A model generated the notes under the pieces. The model did not search any database. It saw only the letters and a program-made list of their open reading frames with translations, and was not told where the DNA came from. From positions 6,737,314 through 6,801,313 of the forward strand of contig CP136068.1 in assembly GCA_032622095.1 (NCBI GenBank): 64,000 nucleotides of DNA, read 5' to 3'. Shown in pieces: positions 58,263 through 64,000 of this stretch. Made by a program: the position numbers and the translations under genes. Every line of letters begins with the position of its first letter. Position 1 is the stretch's first letter. Source of the DNA: Siphonodentalium dalli (Eukaryota; Mollusca; Scaphopoda; Gadilida; Siphonodentaliidae).

Positions 58263-61200
58263 TAAATGTTTATTGAAGAAACAATCACATTGAGGAATGT
58301 CAAATACAGAATGTTCAATAGCATTGATAAGTGTATACAGATATGGCATTTCTCGCGTTCACACATATCTCTTTCTTACTGCACGCACTCGCCTGGCTCA
58401 CATCATTCGCACACCAGTGGTATAAAGTTATACAATACATAAATATATGTATATGCTTAGTATATATCTAGTAAATGTATTATAAATATGTCGGATGTTT
58501 CGGATGGACTCAACTCTCAACATAGAGGCTATCGTGGAGATGGTGGTAGATAGTATATGTTTTAACTGACTGCGTGATAATCGATAGGAGTCTCAAATAT
58601 TAAAGTAACTTTGTCGAAATTTGTATTAAGTCGCCTGTTTGTTTAAAGCTTTTTCTATAAGGAACCAGTTTTTCAAGAATTCTGAAAGTTTCGATTGACA
58701 TCGTGCTGTATATTTTTCGCAATCGTATCTATATGCCAACTCTTTGAGGAAAACATTAACAGACAAAGTGATTGGTTTAAATTTAGACCGATATATATAT
58801 TGTTTAATTAGGAGCCAGAGCAAGTTTGTAGTATAGTTTTTACTAATGGGTGGTGTGCCAAGAATCATCGTCATATTTGTGGGATAAAGATTTATATCAT
58901 TATTTTTACCCCAATTACAGATATCTCTAATAAATGTCTGCACATGACAACAATCCCAAAAAATGTGGTTGATATCTTCCTTTTCACTTTTACACCTATC
59001 ACATTTGCCATCTTGTCTTATATTAGAAATGTGTAGAAAGTTATTAGTTGATAATATTCTAGAATTTATTCGGAATTGTAGCCATTGTAGCTTGGTGTCA
59101 GTCGTCGTGAGAAAGGGTAGTTTATCATATGTAAATAATGTACTTCCCATATCAGGAAACTGTGATTGCCATTTTGTGCGCGCTTTAGTCATAATTTGAG
59201 AATCGTTCAAAGTTTTGTAAAAATCTTGTCCTCCCCGCGAATTTTTAAGCAAAGTGATGAAGTTAGTGGGTAGAATGGGGTAAGAAACTCGAGTTATCTG
59301 TTGGCCAAGCTTCTTTGCTGTTGATTTTATTTGCTGCTGTATAGTGTTTACAGTGATGAAGTCTGTGCGTATATTAAATGTCTTATGTATGGCTTCTTGT
59401 GAAAGAAAAGAACCTTTACTATCTAGCATATCATTTATATACATAATCCCTTTTTCGCGCCAAGAAGTGAAGCTTATTACCTTTCCATATTGTTTTATAT
59501 TTGAATTATTCCACAGCGTACATGTGGATATATTGCAATTGTTCACATTTTGTTGTAAAAATTTGACAAATGATAACAAAACGTCATGCCAGAATGGATT
59601 TGTGAATTTCTTTGCCTGTTTCTCTAAATAGCCATGCTCATATGTAAGGAACATGGGGTCTTCGCATAATGGAATATCTGTGAGGGGTATCCACTTGGCG
59701 CTCTTTGTTATGAGGCGTCTCACCCAAGTTATTTTCATTGACAGCATAAAATTATTGACATTAACCATTTTCAAGCCACCGTTTTTGTAATCTTGGCATA
59801 CAACTTTGCGTTTCACTCGATCACGTTTTGAATTCCATAGATAATTATAGAGCATAGTGTCCAATTTTTTCATAAATGTTTTATCGGGATTTGGAAGTGA
59901 CACGAAAAGGTGTGTTAATTTTGGGAGTATAAGTGATTTTATTACAGTTATTCGACCAATAGGTGTCAGTAATCGGTGTTTCCATGTCTCAATCAGTCGT
60001 TTCACATCAGCAAATTTTGTATCGTAGTTGATTTTCATTTTGTCGAAATGTGTATCAAAATGAATACCTAGAAGATCAAATGAGCTATCAAATCTGATAC
60101 CAAGATCTGAGCATATACCATCTCTACGCCCAGTACAACTACCTATCCACGATGCCTGACACTTGCTAGGGTTAATTTTTAAACCGGAAAGATTTGCGAA
60201 CAGTGTTAATACATTGTATACTTCCCTTAGGCTTTCTTCTCTGCCGTCTAAAATGAGAGTTGTGTCGTCTGCATACTGTGTGATTTTGTATTCAAAATTG
60301 CCGAGGTTTATACCTTTGATGCGTTTATTAGATTTAATCATGATAGCTAAGATTTCTGCGCATATCAGAAAATTATAAGGCGAAATTGGGTCACCCTGCC
60401 GACAGCCACGGTTTAGTTGGAAACTCTGAGATATATGTCCATTTATCAGAATAGATGAGTTGATATTTGTGTAGAAAGTATAAATCCATTTTTTTATGTC
60501 ATCACCAAAGTTAAAAAGGTCAAGGCATTTATTTATAAATTTCCATGATACTGAGTCAAATGCCTTTTCAAAATCTAGCAGGAGCAGAAGACCAGGTTTA
60601 TCAGCTAATATTGTCTTATGGATAATATCATAAATTAATCTAGTGTTGTCTCCAATATACCGATTTTTTAAGAAGCCAGTTTGATCATCGCTGATTATAT
60701 CGGGTAGAACATTTTTCATTCGTTCAGCTATACAAGAGGAAGCTAGTTTATATGTTATATTTAACAGAGTTATCGGACGCCAGTTCTTTAAAAGATGTCT
60801 CTCTTTATCTTTTTTCGGAAGAAGGGTAATAAGTCCTTGTTTTTGGGTTATGGATAATTCACCAGTATCAAATGCTTCACGAAGGGACTCACAAAGAATT
60901 AGACCTAAGTTTTGCCAAAACAAATTCCAGAACTCATACGGAAATCCATCCAGACCGCTGCTCTTATCATTTTGTGATCTTTTCAATGCGTTTGTTAGTT
61001 CGTTTAGAGTTATTGGCCCTTCTATGCTATTTGCAGTATCGTTTGTTAATACTGGATAAGTTTCTTCACTGAGGATAGTGCTAATATCAAAATCGTTTAA
61101 TTTTTTAGATGCATATAAAGTACTGTAAAATGTTCTTGCTTCGTTCATTATGTCGGACTGATTATCAATGTTTTTACCAGTGGAATCGGTGAGCATCGAT

Positions 61201-62426
61201 AGAGTTTTAGAAATGAAATTGCGCTTTTCGAGATTCAAGAAATATTTTGTGGGTTTTTCTCCGTTTTCAATCCACCTGGCTCTAGATCTTATCATTGCCC
61301 CCCTCGTGTCTTCTTTTCTAATTTCATAGAGCTCCGAGTCTATTTTTTGTAATTTTTCCAATAATTCATCTCTTTCTGTTAAACATTGGTCCATGTTATC
61401 GACCGTTGTTTCCAATTTTACTTTAGTTTTGTTTAATTCGTCCTCTTTCTTTTTGCGTTCTCTTTTTCGTTTTGCTGCGAAATTTATTGTTTCACCTCTT
61501 ATATCCAATAAGAGGGTGTCTAAAAATAGGCGTTTACTAATTTTACAAGTAACATTACTTGTATTTTCTACACGTATATTCAGTTTATAATCGTATCTTA
61601 GTTTATTTCTTTCTATAATAGAATGTGCTAATACTGCATATTCATTGTCACGAAGTAAGGAGGTGTTAAATTTCCAATAACCTCGACCTCTCACAATTGT
61701 ATTTAGTTTCAATGTGAGTGATATTATGGAATGATCAGAGCGGTATCCTGGTAATATATCGGTCCCTGTGCCAACTAAGCTTAGAAGATCTTCAGATATC
61801 ATAAAGTAATCTAGTCTAGCCATTTTTATTGGAGATTTTTTTCTCCATGTATATCGTTTTTTGTCTTTGTTGTTAACTCTCCAAGCATCCACCAGTTCGA
61901 GTCTGTCGACAAGGTCGCCCACCGCTTCTTTAGCCCGGGGATTGTTAATATGTTTATAATTTAAAGTATCAGCGGACTGATTTTGTACCATATTCCAATC
62001 ACCACATATTATTATTTGGTTGTTACCCATGTTAATAATCTTAGTTTTCAGCTGTTTGTAAAATTCAGGGTTATCTTCGTTTGGGCCATATATGCTAACT
62101 AAAGTCATTCTCAATTTGTCTACGGTTACATCGATTATTATAAAGTTTCCAGATTCATCTTTGATAGAATTGTGTATTTGAAAGTCGAGGTTCTGGCTAA
62201 ATAGAATTGCCACACCACGCGATTGCGATGAGAAGGGTGCCAATATTGTTTTGAAACCCCATTCTGAAGAAATGTATCTTTCCATATCTTTTGTGAAATG
62301 TGTGTCTTGTAGACAGTATATTGAGGCATTTTGTGCTCGTAAATATCGGAACACGTCGCGTCGTTTCTCTGACTGATTGAGACCTCGGCAATTTGAAGAC
62401 AGTATCTTTATAGACATAATCGACAA
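58251..62426 (-). mobile_element. Tx1/L1-like LINE, ORF2 plus 3' UTR
   Basis: On the minus strand: an intact ORF2 (62426 to 58626), a 3' UTR of about 365 bases, an AATAAA at about 58,266-58,271 and a short poly(A) ending near 58,251 against a TA repeat. ORF1 (gag-like) was not found upstream of 62426, so the copy is 5'-truncated or ORF1 is unrecognised. The clean ORF and tail point to recent insertion. Confidence 0.85.
58626..62426 (-). CDS. LINE ORF2: endonuclease / reverse transcriptase
   Basis: The 1266-residue frame is uninterrupted. N-terminal apurinic-like endonuclease, about residues 5-240: SSNCRGLN, LQDTH (Asp41 where many relatives have Glu), YGPNED, GDWN at 142-145, RLDYFMIS, and SDH at 230-232. 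A Lys/Glu-rich, coiled-coil-like stretch follows at about 315-370. Reverse transcriptase, about 480-760: DKSSGLDGFPYEFW, NWRPITLLNITYKL, DQTGFLKNRYIGD, LLLLDFEKAFDSVSW, RGCRQGDPISPYNF and the catalytic YADD at 717-720. The C-terminus has a zinc-knuckle-like CDRCKSEKEDINHIFWDCC. This order, and the lack of an RNase H domain, fit the L1 superfamily, Tx1 group. The enzyme nicks target DNA and copies its own RNA at the nick. All key residues except the Glu-to-Asp change at 41 are present, so it may be active. Confidence 0.92.
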   Translation of the reverse strand: MSIMSIKILSSNCRGLNQSEKRRDVFRYLRAQNASIYCLQDTHFTKDMERYISSEWGFKTILAPFSSQSRGVAILFSQNLDFQIHNSIKDESGNFIIIDVTVDKLRMTLVSIYGPNEDNPEFYKQLKTKIINMGNNQIIICGDWNMVQNQSADTLNYKHINNPRAKEAVGDLVDRLELVDAWRVNNKDKKRYTWRKKSPIKMARLDYFMISEDLLSLVGTGTDILPGYRSDHSIISLTLKLNTIVRGRGYWKFNTSLLRDNEYAVLAHSIIERNKLRYDYKLNIRVENTSNVTCKISKRLFLDTLLLDIRGETINFAAKRKRERKKKEDELNKTKVKLETTVDNMDQCLTERDELLEKLQKIDSELYEIRKEDTRGAMIRSRARWIENGEKPTKYFLNLEKRNFISKTLSMLTDSTGKNIDNQSDIMNEARTFYSTLYASKKLNDFDISTILSEETYPVLTNDTANSIEGPITLNELTNALKRSQNDKSSGLDGFPYEFWNLFWQNLGLILCESLREAFDTGELSITQKQGLITLLPKKDKERHLLKNWRPITLLNITYKLASSCIAERMKNVLPDIISDDQTGFLKNRYIGDNTRLIYDIIHKTILADKPGLLLLLDFEKAFDSVSWKFINKCLDLFNFGDDIKKWIYTFYTNINSSILINGHISQSFQLNRGCRQGDPISPYNFLICAEILAIMIKSNKRIKGINLGNFEYKITQYADDTTLILDGREESLREVYNVLTLFANLSGLKINPSKCQASWIGSCTGRRDGICSDLGIRFDSSFDLLGIHFDTHFDKMKINYDTKFADVKRLIETWKHRLLTPIGRITVIKSLILPKLTHLFVSLPNPDKTFMKKLDTMLYNYLWNSKRDRVKRKVVCQDYKNGGLKMVNVNNFMLSMKITWVRRLITKSAKWIPLTDIPLCEDPMFLTYEHGYLEKQAKKFTNPFWHDVLLSFVKFLQQNVNNCNISTCTLWNNSNIKQYGKVISFTSWREKGIMYINDMLDSKGSFLSQEAIHKTFNIRTDFITVNTIQQQIKSTAKKLGQQITRVSYPILPTNFITLLKNSRGGQDFYKTLNDSQIMTKARTKWQSQFPDMGSTLFTYDKLPFLTTTDTKLQWLQFRINSRILSTNNFLHISNIRQDGKCDRCKSEKEDINHIFWDCCHVQTFIRDICNWGKNNDINLYPTNMTMILGTPPISKNYTTNLLWLLIKQYIYRSKFKPITLSVNVFLKELAYRYDCEKYTARCQSKLSEFLKNWFLIEKALNKQAT

Positions 62427-63109
62427 CTAGCATGCAGACTACCGAAACATCGACATAGAAGTACATAGGAGATCATGATTATATATTTAGAAAATACAGC
62501 ACAATAATATATTACGCAACTGGAATAAGAATCAACCATACAGATCATGCATACTGACATACAAACATACTGAATATATAACAAAAACAAAACAAAATTA
62601 AGTGAAATCAGATACGAAACCTCCATGGTTGAGGTTATGAGCGACCGCCCTGGGTCCGGTTCAACATTGTGTATGTGTTATTACAGTCACCTGATCATAT
62701 TTCTTTGGAGTCATGAAACTACATACGAGAAATCGAAGACAGATTTTTTTACTTTTTTAAAAGAATTTTGTTGAAATTTTGAAAATATCTTCAAATGTAA
62801 TTTACTCATGTATTACTTAACTTAAGGACCACTATAATTATTTTACCTTAATTAGATAGGTAAAGTTACGGATTTAGGAAGAACATGGATATTCATAAGT
62901 TAGTCTGGAACATACGCGTATCCTATACCTTACTCTCTCTATTTTAAAGTTGTATCAGGGCTAAAATATAAAAATAGAATATCAGAAAAATCGATAATAC
63001 TGCATTCCATTTGTATTGTAAAATATTAAGATGATACGTCTATTCAGACAGCGTAGATTTTTCCTGTGTTAAATACAGATTAAATCCAGTAGTTAGACAG
63101 CCATCATTT
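62427..63109. other. No gene recognised; possible LINE 5' region
   Basis: May include 5' UTR of the LINE, but no ORF1, promoter or target duplication is recognised. Confidence 0.35.
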
Positions 63110-63265
63110 TAGAGATCTATACGTGAGTGCAATTAAGTAGTCGACACATTTGGAATGCTCCTGCAGCCAACGTATACTATCATCAAACTCGAGGGCTAAG
63201 TGGGTTTCAGTAAAACAAGTAATATCATATTCGTCAATAGATGTTAAAATTTGGTTGGCTTCGAC
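63110..63265 (-). mobile_element. Second LINE: endonuclease fragment
   Basis: The minus strand reads VEANQILTSIDEYDITCFTE then THLALEFDDSIRWLQEHS, the start of a CR1/Jockey-type endonuclease with its catalytic FTETHL motif. No GDFN, SDH or RT blocks follow in either direction, so only about 50 codons remain. Different family from the adjacent Tx1-like ORF. Confidence 0.65.
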
Positions 63266-64000
63266 CATTAAGGTGGAATATGGTGATGGTATTTGTATCG
63301 CTTATGTGATCCGACAGATGATGATAATGCCCACACATTGTCAACAACAAAGACAAATTTCAGATTAGGGAAAGATATATTCCGGAAATTGGCTGTAGTT
63401 TGGGTCTTTTGTCTACCCGCACTACGTGTTCCTGTTTCAAATATGCCGATATAATGCATGTACCAGGCCAGGTCAACCGAGGAATAAAGCAATGAAAAGA
63501 AATAAAATCATTTGAAAGTTGTCTTTCTTTCGATGAATGTTCAGCATACACGGCAGTTGTTCAATGGATGTGGTGGCAAGTGGGCGATACAGACGATTTT
63601 AATCTCAAGCATGTTTATCGGAAGATAAGTCGCAATTTCACATTTTAGCCTATAATATTGAGAGTTGTATCGATAATTTGTCATCATGTGATTACTTTCA
63701 TTAAGTCCTGTCAATTTCACATGAGATGAGTTGTGTACTCTCGTTGAAATCGTTGTACACACAACCACTAAACTTATACGATTTTTGTGGGATTGTGTGA
63801 GAATATCTCAAAATATAATGATAGTGTCTGCAGGTAAATGTGAGAACCAACGCTTCGATATGAGCACATATTGGTCACGATATTCCAAACAAGCAGGGAT
63901 CGATTAATATTATTCAACCGACGAGGAGTAAGTCTATTCATATGATGAAGTTAGGGCGGTTCCATTAAAGCGGAATAACTCTATACTTGTTGACCATGCA
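63266..64000. other. No gene recognised
   Basis: Several minus-strand frames of 60-75 codons overlap here without any recognisable domain. Confidence 0.4.

Overview
The window looks like nuclear DNA of an invertebrate animal. It is AT-rich, coding exons are short and separated by introns with GT...AG boundaries, and it is crowded with LINE and SINE retroelements, foldback MITEs and tandem repeats. The immune or secreted module types present (PAN/apple, C-type lectin, CARD-like) and the repeat styles fit a marine lophotrochozoan such as a mollusc. I cannot name the species. No prokaryotic operon, rRNA, tRNA or CRISPR is visible.

Host genes are few. At 1.37-1.65 kb there is a complete CARD-like death-fold exon, followed at 2.4-3.0 kb by a two-fold tandem repeat with exon-like cores. 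At 21.04-21.61 kb a small two-exon gene encodes a secreted single-PAN-domain protein of 133 residues. A second PAN copy with its upstream region lies at 27.6-28.2 kb; its signal peptide is frameshifted and its last exon is replaced by a LINE piece. At 44.1-50.2 kb three exons, all joined in phase 1, encode a Thr-rich linker and a C-type lectin domain; the last intron holds a sense-oriented LINE 3' end. These genes are not an operon; what they share is a likely extracellular or recognition role.

Mobile and repetitive DNA dominates. Main items: an intact Tx1/L1-like LINE ORF of 1266 codons (58.6-62.4 kb, minus); three LINE fragments (28.2-29.6, 49.0-49.8, 63.1-63.3 kb); two copies of one tRNA-derived SINE, one with a 13-bp target-site duplication; a foldback MITE family with TA target sites (6.4, 13.0, 16.3, 22.9 kb), locally amplified in tandem; further foldbacks at 42.3, 48.0, 53.5, 54.3 and 55.6 kb; and repeats that begin ACTAGC followed by a GC-rich tip (7.1, 30.2 and, inverted, 26.5 kb). 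A recent 3.3-kb tandem duplication occupies 10.76-17.37 kb.

The most unusual object is at 17,449-18,306. It is an 858-bp element with about 36-bp terminal inverted repeats and a 6-bp target duplication, and its interior is about 32 copies of a palindrome (GGAGATATCTCC or GCAGATATCTGC) spaced mostly 21-23 bp apart, i.e. about two helical turns. All calls come from reading the sequence; no database search or folding program was run.
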